A stretch of DNA of 64,000 nucleotides from Arsenophonus sp052174115. Lineage in GTDB: Bacteria; Pseudomonadota; Gammaproteobacteria; Enterobacterales; Enterobacteriaceae. The notes beneath the pieces are model-generated. The model ran no database searches. It was not told the origin of the DNA and saw only the letters and a list, made by a program, of their open reading frames with translations. The translations under genes and the position numbers were made by a program. Shown here piece by piece: positions 10,043 through 20,684 of the stretch (position 1 is the stretch's first letter; each line of letters begins with the position of its first letter). The stretch lies in the NCBI GenBank assembly GCA_052174115.1, contig JBQMRX010000001.1:620001-684000 (forward strand), written 5' to 3'.

Positions 10043-11686
10043 TTACATCATACCGCCCATACCGCCCATACCACCCATACCGGCAGAACTTAAATCAGCT
10101 TTTTCTTCTTTTGGTAAATCAGTTACCATAGCTTCAGTCGTAATCATAAGGCCAGCTATTGATGCTGCAAACTGTAAAGCAGATCGAGTAACCTTAGTCG
10201 GATCAAGGATTCCCATATCAATCATATCTCCATAAACTTCTGTTGAAGCATTATAACCGTAATTATCTTTACCTTGTTTAACATTGTTAACAACAACAGC
10301 TGATTCTTCTCCAGCATTCTCAACAATCTGACGCATAGGTGACTCCATCGCACGTAATGCAATACGAATACCAACTGTTTGGTCTTCATTATCGCCTTTT
10401 AATTTATCCAATGCAGATGCAACGCGAACTAAAGCGACACCACCACCAGCAATAACACCTTCTTCTACTGCTGCACGAGTTGCATGTAATGCATCATCAA
10501 CACGGGCACGTTTTTCTTTCATTGCAACTTCAGTTGCGGCACCAACTTTAATTACAGCAACACCACCTGCTAACTTAGCAATACGCTCTTGTAATTTTTC
10601 TCGATCATAATCTGAGGTTGCTTCATCACGTTGTTGTGCTATTTGTTTAGCGCGACTATCAATTGCTGTTTTTGTACCAAAACCATCAATAATAGTAGTA
10701 GTATCTTTGTTAATAACGATACGCTTTGCTTGACCTAAATGTTCTAACATTGCTTTCTCTAATTCCATACCAATTTCTTCAGAAATAACAGTACCATTTG
10801 TTAGGATAGCAATATCTTGTAACATAGCTTTACGGCGATCACCAAAACCTGGTGCTTTTACCGCAGCAACTTTTACAATACCACGTAAATTATTTACTAC
10901 TAATGTTGCGAGAGCCTCACCTTCAACATCTTCAGCAATAATCAAAAGAGGTTTACCTGCTTTAGCAACAATTTCTAATATAGGTAACAATTCACGAATA
11001 TTAGAAACTTTTTTATCTATTAATAAAATATATGAATTTTCTAATTCTGTAGAACCACTATCCTGTTTGTTGATAAAATAAGGAGATAAATAACCACGAT
11101 CAAATTGCATACCTTCAACAACTGCTAATTCGTCTTCTAAACCAGAACCTTCTTCAACAGTAATAACTCCTTCTTTACCAACTTCTTTCATTGCTTTAGC
11201 AATTAATTTACCAACTACTTGGTCAGAATTAGCGGAAATCGTACCAACTTGTTCAATTGCTTTATTATCAGCACAAGGTTTAGATAATTTTTTTAATTCC
11301 TCAACTGCTGCAGAAACTGCTTTATCAATACCACGCTTTAAATCCATTGGATTCATACCAGCAGCAACTGCTTTTAAACCCTCACTTACAATAGATTGAG
11401 CAAATACTGTTGCAGTTGTTGTGCCATCACCTGCTGCATCATTAGCTTTAGAAGCAACTTCTTTTACCATCTGTGCACCCATGTTCTCGAATTTATCTTC
11501 TAATTCAATTTCACGAGCAACAGATACACCATCTTTAGTGATCGAAGGTGCACCAAAAGATTTATCTAGAACTACATTACGTCCTTTTGGACCTAAAGTA
11601 ACTTTAACCGCATCAGCAAGAATACTTACTCCACGAAGCATTTTTGCACGTGCGTCACTACCAAATTTTACATCTTTAGCTGCCAT
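10043..11686 (-). CDS. groL: Chaperonin GroEL (60 kDa)
   Basis: GroEL, 547 residues (E. coli 548), complete from MAAKDVKFGSDARAKML to the flexible GGM-repeat tail ending in GGMM. The ATP-binding GDGTTTATV is near residue 86, with apical and intermediate domains in order. It forms the double-ring folding chamber with GroES. It follows groES by 46 bases and is driven by the heat-shock promoter upstream of groES. Its codons are visibly richer in G/C than those of its neighbours, as expected for a strongly conserved, highly expressed gene; GroEL is typically the most abundant protein of such symbionts. Confidence 0.98.
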   Translation of the reverse strand: MAAKDVKFGSDARAKMLRGVSILADAVKVTLGPKGRNVVLDKSFGAPSITKDGVSVAREIELEDKFENMGAQMVKEVASKANDAAGDGTTTATVFAQSIVSEGLKAVAAGMNPMDLKRGIDKAVSAAVEELKKLSKPCADNKAIEQVGTISANSDQVVGKLIAKAMKEVGKEGVITVEEGSGLEDELAVVEGMQFDRGYLSPYFINKQDSGSTELENSYILLIDKKVSNIRELLPILEIVAKAGKPLLIIAEDVEGEALATLVVNNLRGIVKVAAVKAPGFGDRRKAMLQDIAILTNGTVISEEIGMELEKAMLEHLGQAKRIVINKDTTTIIDGFGTKTAIDSRAKQIAQQRDEATSDYDREKLQERIAKLAGGVAVIKVGAATEVAMKEKRARVDDALHATRAAVEEGVIAGGGVALVRVASALDKLKGDNEDQTVGIRIALRAMESPMRQIVENAGEESAVVVNNVKQGKDNYGYNASTEVYGDMIDMGILDPTKVTRSALQFAASIAGLMITTEAMVTDLPKEEKADLSSAGMGGMGGMGGMM

Positions 11687-11732
11687 TGTTTCTTTCCTTT
11701 AAATTATTTCATTCAGAAAATTTAAGCAAGAG

Positions 11733-12026
11733 TTATTTTTCAATAACTGCCAGAATATCACTTTCTGACATAATTAGTACTTCATCATTATCGATCTTTT
11801 CTGTCTTTACGCCATAGCCATCGTTAAAAATAACAATATCTCCAACTTTAACATCTAATGGTTTATTTTCACCATTATCTAAAATTCGACCGTTACCAAC
11901 AGCTAACACTTTTCCTCGAGTTGATTTACCAGCAGCAGAACCTGTTAGAACAATACCACCTGTAGATTTAGTTTCAACTTTTTCTCGATTGATGATAATT
12001 CGATCATGCAATGGACGAATCTTCAT
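11733..12026 (-). CDS. groS: Co-chaperonin GroES (10 kDa)
   Basis: GroES, 97 residues, the heptameric lid of GroEL. It begins MKIRPLHDRIIINREK, has the mobile loop around residues 17-34 (TKSTGGIVLTGSAAGKS) and the YGVKTEKIDNDEVLIM segment. A Shine-Dalgarno GGAGA precedes the ATG. First gene of the groES-groEL operon, with a sigma-32 type promoter about 95-125 bases upstream. Confidence 0.98.
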   Translation of the reverse strand: MKIRPLHDRIIINREKVETKSTGGIVLTGSAAGKSTRGKVLAVGNGRILDNGENKPLDVKVGDIVIFNDGYGVKTEKIDNDEVLIMSESDILAVIEK

Positions 12027-12118
12027 TAATAGATCTCCTATAAATAAAATTTATATATTGTTAATGCAAATAAGAATGATACTAATGTGTCTTATTATAG
12101 ATTAGTACCTTATTAAAA

Positions 12119-12152
12119 TAAGATGGGGTCAATTAAAATGAATTCAAGGGGG
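12119..12152 (-). promoter_or_regulatory. Sigma-32 heat-shock promoter of groES-groEL
   Basis: On the minus strand the sequence reads CCCCCTTGAA (12152-12143), a 14-base spacer, then CCCCATCTTA (12128-12119). This matches the RpoH consensus (CTTGAA, 13-15 bases, CCCCATnT) and the E. coli groE promoter closely. It is an island of G/C in DNA that is otherwise almost all A/T, which shows purifying selection on heat-shock control. rpoH itself is not in the window. Confidence 0.92.
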
Positions 12153-12939
12153 TATATAAAAAAAATCATTTTTCTTTTTTATTTTAAAAAATTTTATATT
12201 TATATTAAATATTGTTTAATAATATTTAAAAAAATTTATATATTTTATATATTTTATTTATAAAAATATTTAATTTATTTATTAATTTTCTAATAAATAA
12301 AAATAAATACATTATATAAACTTTATAATCTTTTCTTTTTAGATTGAGGAAATAATAATAAACTCAAAAATTATTAAAATAAAATTAATAAAAAATTAAT
12401 AATTATTTAAAGCTAAATTTTTAATTAGTTCATTGAACAGATTTTATGAATTAACTAATTTTTATTATATTAATAATAAATTTTAATTTTTTTATTTTTT
12501 ATTAAAAAAGTTTTAAAACATAAAATTAAAATTATTTATAATATAATTAAATATTTATAATTTCAATAATTTTAAAAAAAAGAAGTTTTTATATAAATTT
12601 AAAAAAACATAAATTATAAATAAAACAATAAATATAATTTTTTAATAACTTTTAAATAACACAATATTTTCTTAATTTAGTAAGAGAATATTGTATTTAA
12701 AAGTTTAATATAAAAGATTAATCTTTAAGTTAATATAATACTTATATGATATATATTTGTTATATATTTAAAAAAATTTATATTTTAATTTATCTATGTA
12801 AATATAATTATGTATATTATATTAATTTATTAAAATATATTTAGTATTTTGAATTTATAAAGTATCAATTATTTTATAATATATATTAAATTATATGTGT
12901 TTATTTAATAAATTATTATTTAATTTTAAGAAGGTTTTT
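12153..12939. other. Gene-less spacer between groES promoter and aspA
   Basis: About 790 bases. In E. coli fxsA lies between groS and aspA; no remnant is recognisable here. A long imperfect hairpin spans 12647-12705: an outer 11-bp stem, a three-base bulge (12658-12660) and an inner 14-bp stem with one G:U pair and a six-base loop. It is 235 bases upstream of aspA and looks like an old terminator or an aspA leader structure. Confidence 0.6.
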
Positions 12940-14364
12940 ATGTCAAAAAATATTCGTTCTGAAGAAGACTTATTAGGCAAACGAGATGTACCTGCTGAAG
13001 TTTATTATGGTATCCATACATTACGAGCTATTGAGAATTTTTCTATTAGCGACAGAACAATTAATCATGTACCAGAATTTATTCGTGGAATGGTAATGGT
13101 AAAAAAAGCAGCAGCAATGGCAAATAAAGAATTAAAAACTATTTCAAAAAAACAAGCAGATACGATTATTAATGCTTGCAATGAAATTTTAAATAAAGGA
13201 AGGTGTATGGATCAATTTCCAATAGATATTTTTCAAGGTGGAGCAGGTACATCTTTAAATATGAACATTAATGAAGTTTTAGCTAATATTGGTATTGAAT
13301 TAATGGGACATAAAAAAGGTGAATATCAATATTTAAATCCTAATGACCATTTAAATAAAAGTCAATCAACTAATGATGCCTATCCAACTGGCTTTCGAAT
13401 TGCAGTTTATAATTCTATTACTAATTTAATTAAATCAATTACTTTGCTTCAAGAGGGTTTTGAAGAAAAAGCTAAACAATTTAAAGATATTCTAAAAATG
13501 GGTCGAACTCAATTACAAGATGCTGTTCCTATGACAGTAGGGCAAGAATTTCAAGCATTTGCAACTTTGTTAAAAGAAGAAATAAAAAATTTATATCGAG
13601 TTAGTAAATTATTACTTGAAGTTAACCTTGGTGCAACTGCAATTGGAACTAAAGTTAATACGGCTGATGGTTATCAAGAATTAGTAGTAAAAAAATTAGC
13701 TGAAGTAACTGAATTACCTTGCATTCCAGCAGAAGATTTAATTGAAGCAACTTCCGATTGCGGTGCTTATATTACTGTACACTCTGGATTAAAGCGTTTA
13801 GCTGTTAAGTTATCTAAAATCTGTAATGATCTTCGTCTTCTTTCTTCTGGACCGCGTGCTGGTTTAAAAGAAATAAATTTACCTGAACTACAAGCAGGTT
13901 CATCTATTATGCCTTCTAAAATCAACCCTGTTATCCCTGAAGTTGTTAATCAAGCTTGTTTTAAAGTTATTGGTAATGATACTTGTGTTACTATCGCTGC
14001 AGAAGCAGGACAATTGCAACTGAATGTAATGGAACCTGCAATTGGTCAAGCAATTTTTGAATCTATTTCATTAATGAATAATTCATGCCGTAATTTATTA
14101 GAAAAATGTATTAGAGGCATTACAATTAATAAAGAAATTTGCGAAAAATATGTCTTTAATTCTATTGGAATCGTCACTTATCTTAATCCATTTATTGGTC
14201 ATCATAATGGTGACATTATTGGAAAAATATGTGCTGAAACAGGTAAAAATGTTAAAGAAGTAGTATTAGAACGAGGTTTATTAACAGTAGAACAATTAGA
14301 AGATATTTTATCTGTTGAAAATTTAAAAAATCCACAATATAAAGCAAAATATTTTGATAATTAA
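12940..14364 (+). CDS. aspA: Aspartate ammonia-lyase (aspartase)
   Basis: Aspartase, converting aspartate to fumarate and ammonia; a cytoplasmic tetramer of the fumarase/aspartase family. 474 residues, with the SSGPRAGLKEINLPE region and the family signature GSSIMPSKINPV. The frame extends to an ATG at 12895, but the ATG at 12940, preceded by AAGAAGG at 12928-12934, gives the E. coli-like start MSKNIRSEEDLLG. In a symbiont it would feed the TCA cycle with fumarate from host aspartate (inference). The stop codon sits in a small near-palindrome (14356-14370) followed by GTGTTTT, a possible weak terminator. Confidence 0.96.
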   Translation: MSKNIRSEEDLLGKRDVPAEVYYGIHTLRAIENFSISDRTINHVPEFIRGMVMVKKAAAMANKELKTISKKQADTIINACNEILNKGRCMDQFPIDIFQGGAGTSLNMNINEVLANIGIELMGHKKGEYQYLNPNDHLNKSQSTNDAYPTGFRIAVYNSITNLIKSITLLQEGFEEKAKQFKDILKMGRTQLQDAVPMTVGQEFQAFATLLKEEIKNLYRVSKLLLEVNLGATAIGTKVNTADGYQELVVKKLAEVTELPCIPAEDLIEATSDCGAYITVHSGLKRLAVKLSKICNDLRLLSSGPRAGLKEINLPELQAGSSIMPSKINPVIPEVVNQACFKVIGNDTCVTIAAEAGQLQLNVMEPAIGQAIFESISLMNNSCRNLLEKCIRGITINKEICEKYVFNSIGIVTYLNPFIGHHNGDIIGKICAETGKNVKEVVLERGLLTVEQLEDILSVENLKNPQYKAKYFDN

Positions 14365-15722
14365 ATTATCGTGTTTTAAATATTAATGTTTAATTTTATT
14401 TAAAATTTAAGTAATTACTTTTAAGTAATGTTTATTTATTATTTAAGGAATTAATATTATCATTAATATAATAATTTATATTTTATTTTTTATGTATTTT
14501 TATAATGCTTTAATTAAAAGAGTATTTTTGTGTTATTTTTATTTATAGATAAAAATATTTAATTAATAATATTATTTTTAATTGTTAAATTATTAAATAT
14601 TATTAAATTTATAAGTCTTTATTAAAATATTTATTTAGAGAAATTATAATTGTAATATTTTATATTATTTTAATTATAGAAAATTATGTTAGTAATTAGT
14701 ATTATAATTAATTATAGTAAATTATTAATTATTTATTATTTATGATTTTTTAATCATATTATTTGTTATTTTCAACAATTTAATTATAAACTTATTGATA
14801 GATTAATAAATTTTAAATTTTATTAGCATTTGAATATAAAATTATTATAAAAACCTAATCTTATTTTTATAAAAATATATTCTTATAAATTCAATAATTA
14901 ATAATTAGTTTAATTAAATATAATTTTTATCTTAAATTATATTTAAAGTAAATACAATTAATTATACCTATATTTATATATAGGTATAATTAATTGTATT
15001 TTTTATTTAAGACAATATTAATTAAATATAAAAATTAATTGTTATATTTTTATTTATTTATATTACTATAGTGCTATTATATTTTAAAGTTTTTTTTAAA
15101 AATCTATTATATATAAATATTTTATATTTTAAATTATTTACTTAAATTTATCATAAATAATTTTATAAAGTATTAATGTAACATATAATATTTATAATAT
15201 AAGAAGTAATCATTTTTCTATTTTTAATATTATAAAATTTTTTTAAATAACAATAAAATTAATATTAACTTTATTGTTATAATCTAGATTTGATACTTAT
15301 GAAAAAATTACATAATTATTAATATTAATACTATAAATTATTTAAATTATTAATGATCATCAAAAAATATAATTTTTATTATTAATTTAATGATATAATT
15401 AGTGATTATTTATTTTTTAATATTATAATTAATAATTTTAAATAAAAATATTATATAAATTATTTAATATACTATTAATAAAAATTTTTAGAATTTTTAT
15501 TCTTAAATAGAGTTTTAAACTTAAAAAAATATATAATAAAATTTAAAATAAAATATTTAAAGAAATATAATATCTTATTGCTTAACATAGTTAATAAATA
15601 TATTTGTACTAATTTTAGTATGAATTAAATCATTTTATTTATATTAATATAAATAAAATATAATATTTTATTGTTCTTATAAAAAATAAATTAAAAAAAC
15701 AATTTAATAAAAAAGAAAAGTT
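14365..15722. other. Gene-less AT-rich desert with a hairpin cluster
   Basis: About 1.36 kb with no supported gene. Strong secondary structure is concentrated at 14914-15042 (listed separately). Another 11-bp stem (15247-15257/15270-15280, with a C:G pair) follows. No gene remnant was recognised; the hairpins may mark the end of a lost gene. Confidence 0.6.
14914..15042. repeat. Cluster of three hairpins including a 24-bp perfect stem
   Basis: First, a 13-bp perfect stem (14914-14926/14934-14946). Four bases later, a 24-bp perfect stem (14950-14973/14978-15001) with a four-base loop and three G:C pairs, followed by T-rich sequence to 15004, as a Rho-independent terminator would be. Third, an imperfect stem (ACAATATTAATT at 15013 and AATTAATTGT ending at 15042). 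No gene ends nearby: aspA stops about 550 bases upstream. Either a fossil terminator region or a structured small RNA. Confidence 0.6.
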
Positions 15723-16232
15723 ATGACATATTTAAATAATTTTTGGTTAGAAATTAATTTACATCCAATATGGTTATTTATAATATTGTTTTGCATAGCA
15801 ATGAGTAAATCAACTATTATTTTATCTTCTTTTCTACCACCTGCATCCGTTATATTGTTAACTGCTATTACTGTTATTTTGCCAAAATTAAATATTATAT
15901 TAATATGGATAGCTATTGTTTTAGGTGCAACTACAGGTTCAATAATTTCTTATTATTTTGGTAATCAAATAACTAATAAAAAATTATTTACTATTTTTTT
16001 AAATCGTTATCAATTGATTGTTGATAACGCTAGAAATAAACTTAAAAATCAAGAAATAAAGGTTTTATTTACGTCACGTTTTATCGCTATATTAAGATAT
16101 ATAATCCCATTAGTTGCTGGCATATTACTAATTAAAAAAACTAAGGTATATAGTATTTGCTTATTATCAGCAGCTGTTTGGGCAACAATATTTATTTTAA
16201 TTATTAAAAGTACATTTATTATTATTGAATAA
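15723..16232 (+). CDS. DedA/SNARE-associated family membrane protein, short form
   Basis: A 169-residue, strongly hydrophobic protein of the DedA family (YabI, YqjA, YghB), which are lipid-carrier flippases or transporters needed for envelope integrity. The family's second signature is clear (SRFIAILRYIIPLVAGIL, around residues 118-135). The first signature, normally FLPGDSLL, reads FLPPASVILL here, losing the Gly and the acidic Asp. The C-terminal membrane helices of the usual 200-250 residue proteins are missing. It may be a shortened but working protein, or one in early decay. Its stop codon lies inside a 21-bp perfect inverted repeat (16214-16258). Orthology within the family is uncertain. 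Confidence 0.75.
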   Translation: MTYLNNFWLEINLHPIWLFIILFCIAMSKSTIILSSFLPPASVILLTAITVILPKLNIILIWIAIVLGATTGSIISYYFGNQITNKKLFTIFLNRYQLIVDNARNKLKNQEIKVLFTSRFIAILRYIIPLVAGILLIKKTKVYSICLLSAAVWATIFILIIKSTFIIIE

Positions 16233-16258
16233 ATAATATTTATTCAATAATAATAAAT
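16214..16258 (+). terminator. 21-bp perfect hairpin overlapping the DedA gene stop codon
   Basis: The arm at 16214-16234, which contains the last four sense codons and the TAA, is exactly reverse-complemented at 16238-16258, with a three-base loop (AAT). A second 13-bp hairpin follows at 16281-16318. It probably terminates transcription, although no T-tract follows. The inverted copy of coding sequence suggests the repeat arose from the gene end itself. Confidence 0.7.
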
Positions 16259-16748
16259 AGAATTATTTAAAATAAAAAAATAATTAAAATATTATAAATA
16301 TTATAAATATTTTAATTAAAATTATTTATTTTATCAATTTATATTTTAAATAATCATATTTTATCTTTTACTATTGAGATTTATATTTTTAATATCTTAT
16401 AAAATTATTGAATAAAATTTTTAATTAATATAATTAAATTTATTAATTTATATTAAATATTAAATATTATTAAATTAAAATATAATAAAAAACGTGATGA
16501 TTATATGTGATATTATTTTAAAAAAAATTATTATCATATTTTTGTTGTGGTAAATATATGTTAATGAAAATAATTATTATTAAATAAAAAATATTAAAAA
16601 ACTTTTTAATTAAATTAGGTTATTAAATGTTAAAATTTAATTAGTAATTATATTTTTAATTTTATTATTGTCGTTAATAAATTAACTTTTATTTTTTTTT
16701 AAAAAGTTATTTAAAGAATATTTTAATAATGATAAATTATGATCAATT

Positions 16749-16796
16749 AATTATAACTTCTTATTTAGTATTAAATAAGAAGTTATAATTTTTATA
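16749..16796 (+). terminator. Orphan terminator: 19-bp perfect stem, 4-base loop, T-tract
   Basis: The arm at 16749-16767 (core TTATAACTTCTTATTT) pairs perfectly with 16772-16790 around loop GTAT, with two G:C pairs, and five T residues span 16789-16793. It is the textbook shape of a plus-strand Rho-independent terminator, but the nearest upstream gene ended 517 bases earlier and has its own hairpins. Probably a relic of a deleted plus-strand gene. Confidence 0.55.
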
Positions 16797-16991
16797 TATT
16801 TAATAAATAAAATTTATCTTATATTATAAATAATATAATAAAAATATTTAATAATTATAAAAATATATATTTATTGTTAAATTAAGTATATATTTTAAAT
16901 GAAATTTATTATATATTAAACATATAATATTTTATTATTTTTAATAAAAATTTATATTAAGATAATTTATTTAAATATCTAAAAATTAATT

Positions 16992-17019
16992 AAAGAATAT
17001 AATTAGTTTATTCTTTTTT
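16992..17019 (+). terminator. Orphan terminator-like hairpin with T-tract
   Basis: Stem AAAGAATA / TATTCTTT (8 bp, one G:C pair) with a nine-base loop, running into a six-T tract at 17014-17019. It lies in the desert with no adjacent gene. Confidence 0.35.
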
Positions 17020-18579
17020 ATTAAATTATTCATTGGAAGAAATATTGTAATTATATTAAAGAATTTTTTATTTAATAGTAATTTAATATTTTTATGGTTA
17101 ATTATTTATAAATTAAATATTTATAAGTTTAATATTTTAATTAATTATTAAATTTTTTTATTTTTATGTTTGTTTCTTGATTAAATAAAATATTTATATA
17201 TTTACATGTTAGCTCTAAAAAATAGTATTTACATATTAAAAAGGATACTATTAATTAATATAATTATTTCTTATCACTTGATTGTCGATAGTTAATTTTT
17301 ATTTATAAAAGTTAAAAAATATTCTTATAAAATATTTCTAAATAAGATGTTATTATATTAAAAATAATCCATAGGTATTTAGTAATATTTTTTATTTTTA
17401 GTAAATTAAATCTATTTATTCATAGTAGAGAAATAATATTTTTATTTTTTTTAAATAAAAATTACTTTAGATAATACTAAAAATAAATTAAAAATTTAAT
17501 ATCTATCAAAATAGATACTAATTTACTTTTATAGTAATTAAAGATCACTTAATTATTTAAAAAATATATTTAAACTAACAAATAAAATTTAATTATTTAA
17601 TAGAAGTTTAGTATTTATTTAATAATATTAATTAATAATTTAATTTTAAAAAAATACTAAAATAAGTTATAATGATATTATCATTACATATATAAAATTA
17701 CTTAATATAAGAAATTTTATTTTATAAAATACAATTAAATTTACTTAATATTTATTTATTTATCATAAATATATAAAAAATAATTAAAAATATTAACATA
17801 TTTATTATTTTTTTTGATTAGAAAAATAATTTTAAGTATTGCTAAAATTATAACTAACTTATAGAAATAATTAATTTAACATAACAAATTAATTTATTTT
17901 ATTTTTATAAATAAATATTTAATTATTTTATATATTTAATAAATTAAAATTATCACTTTTATCATTTATTACTAATAAATTTGTTTTTAAATAATTTCTT
18001 TTATTAACAACATAATATTTATATATATATTTGTTAATTAGTTTTATGCAATAATATGAGTTATTTATTATTATCAGATCCAAATAGTTTTAATTTTTTT
18101 GTTTGCTCTATGAAAATAGAAACAAAGTTTATTATTAATATATACTTTGCAATATTAGAAATATTATAAATACTTAAGTTTTTTATTATAAAATCTATTC
18201 AATATTATATTGATAATTATTTTTTTAATTTTTTTTTTTTGAAAAAAATATAAATATTATTAAATAAAAAATAATTTAATTTTTATATATAAAATTAAAT
18301 TATATAAATAAATCTTATTTGTTCAAAATCTAAAATAAAAGATACTGTAAAATATAAAAATAAATAGTAAATCAAATAATATAAAAAATAATTTATTATA
18401 TAAAATAAAGTTAGTATTAATTAATTTTAAAAATAAAAAATTTATTTTTATTATCAAAATATAAATTATGCTTATTTGTATAGTAAAATTTAAATGTTTT
18501 AATGATAGAAAAACTAATATGTTTATTATTGTTATATAAATAAGTATAATTAATATTTATTAGATTAAAAAATTAATGA

Positions 18580-18609
18580 TAGAATCTATTCTCATGAGAA
18601 TAGATTCTA
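18580..18609. repeat. 30-bp perfect palindrome, relatively G/C-rich
   Basis: TAGAATCTATTCTCA at 18580-18594 is followed directly by its reverse complement to 18609. Eight of the 30 bases are G or C, far above the surrounding desert. There is no loop and no T-tract. Such a symmetric site could be a protein-binding operator, a termination site or a cruciform; nothing nearby decides between these. Confidence 0.8.
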
Positions 18610-19771
18610 CTAAACAATGTCTTAAATGAAATAAAAGATAATAAATTAATTTATAGATCTTATTAAAAGTAAAAAGTTATTTTTTAAATTAATAAAAAAT
18701 AAAAAATTTTATTAGTTAACAAATATAAATATTTTTATTAAAAGAATTAATAATAACGCTTTTAGTTTATTTATTAGCTTTTTATATAAATAACTAAAGT
18801 AATTAAAAATATTAAATTCTATAAGTTTTTATTTAAATTATTATTTAATTATTTATATGAAGAAAATGAATAAAAACAAATTTATTACTTTAATAAATTC
18901 ATTACTTTTATTAAATACCGTATAATTATAATTAAAATGATTAATAAATAATTATAAATATTTATTACGATGTTACTTAGTAACTAATTTATTTTGTTTA
19001 TTAAATAAAAATAGATATTTATATATAATTAATAACAAGATTATTTATCAAAATAATATAAAAGTTAGTAAAATATTTGTATAACGTAACTTAATAATAA
19101 TCATTTATTCATATTAAATTATTTAATTTAGTTTTAATTAATGTTACGTAATAATAGTAAAATAAAACTTATTAGGATCTATATTTATTATAATATAATA
19201 ATTGATATTATGATACTATATAAAAATACAGTAAAATTATTATCTTTTTAATATAGAATAATAGATAATAAATTTTATTAAAAAATAATAAATAATCAAA
19301 TAGTATAATAAGTTTTTATACTTAAATATTTATATTTTATTAGTTTGAATTTATTTTTTATTTATTTAATGCCAATTTTATCTATAATAGAACTATAATT
19401 GATTCTAATATTATATTTACTTATTTTAATAAAATATAAATAAATTTTTTAATTGAGAATAAAAACAATTCTTTTAACTAAATTTATTTTATTAAATAAT
19501 TCCTATTATTTTAATAAAAAATAATACGTTCATATTTTTATAAAAAAGATTAAAATTTTTAGTTAATTAATTTTCAATTTTTTAATTAATAATTAAATAA
19601 TATAAATTTTTTTATCTTTATCAAAGCATAAAATATATTATAATGTTAATTGTTGATTATAAAAATATATAAATATTTATAAATATTATTTTTCTTAAAA
19701 GATTAATTTTTATTTAAAAACATATAAAATACTTTATTAGATAAACATTTACTCAAAAATATTATTTTTAA

Positions 19772-19792
19772 TAACAAAATATTATTTTGTTA
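19772..19792. repeat. 21-base perfect inverted repeat
   Basis: TAACAAAATA, one central T, then TATTTTGTTA. It resembles the hairpin downstream of yqhA (3962-3989), sharing TAACAAAA / TTTTGTTA. Confidence 0.6.
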
Positions 19793-20655
19793 ATTTTAAA
19801 ATAAAATATATAAATTATCGCATTTTTTAGTAAATTAAAAATTTTTTAAAATTATAAAGATCTTAAAAATACTATTATAGAAATGAATTAACATTAAAAC
19901 ATTATATTTTATATTTAATAACTATTCTCATAAAGAATAAAGTTTACAGTTAAAGATTTTAAAATAATTTTAAAAGTTAATAATTTTTATTTAATTTATT
20001 AATCGATTTAATAAAAATCAGAAATTAAGAAATAATAATTAACTTTTCTTCAATTATGAAAATACAAAACGAATAACTTTATAGTTAGAATATATTTAAT
20101 AAAAAATAATTTAAATAAATTTATTTTAAAATTAAGTTTTGATGAAACAATCTTAAAAAGAGATCATTTTAATATTAAAGTTTATTTCTAATAATTTTTT
20201 ATAAAATTAAAAAATGTATAAAGTATATTTTTAGATAAAATTATATATTTAAAATATAAATTATTTTATTAGTATACTACTTTTTATTATATTAAAAATA
20301 TATTATAATTAAAATATTAAATAATTTTTTTCTATTTTAATTTATAAATATAATAGATTTAATATTATATTAAATATAATTAATTGTTTTAAATAAATTT
20401 AATTTACATTAAATTTTTATATCCTTAATATTTATATTATTTCATAATTAATATAAATATTATAATAATTAAATTTATAAATATATTTTTATAGTTAATT
20501 TATATTTTATTATTAACTTCAATAATAATTTTAGAATTTAAATTTATTAATAAATATTAATATTAAGTTATCATTTAAGCAACATAAAGTTAAATTATTA
20601 ATAAATAAATTCTATGATGAAAATCATTAAATTTTATTATTTTTTTTATAAAAGC

Positions 20656-20684
20656 TAGACTAGTATAAAAACAAAAAGTATAAT
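20656..20684 (+). promoter_or_regulatory. Candidate sigma-70 promoter of tRNA-Ile2
   Basis: TAGACT at 20656-20661 (four of six matches to TTGACA), a 17-base spacer and a perfect TATAAT at 20679-20684, ending 13 bases before the tRNA. Spacing and position fit a stable-RNA promoter well. Confidence 0.55.

Noticed and set aside
10029..11702. Open frames on the plus strand opposite groL (10029-10235 and 11421-11702)
   Set aside because: They mirror the conserved, more G/C-rich groL coding sequence, show no protein family similarity and have no convincing ribosome binding sites.
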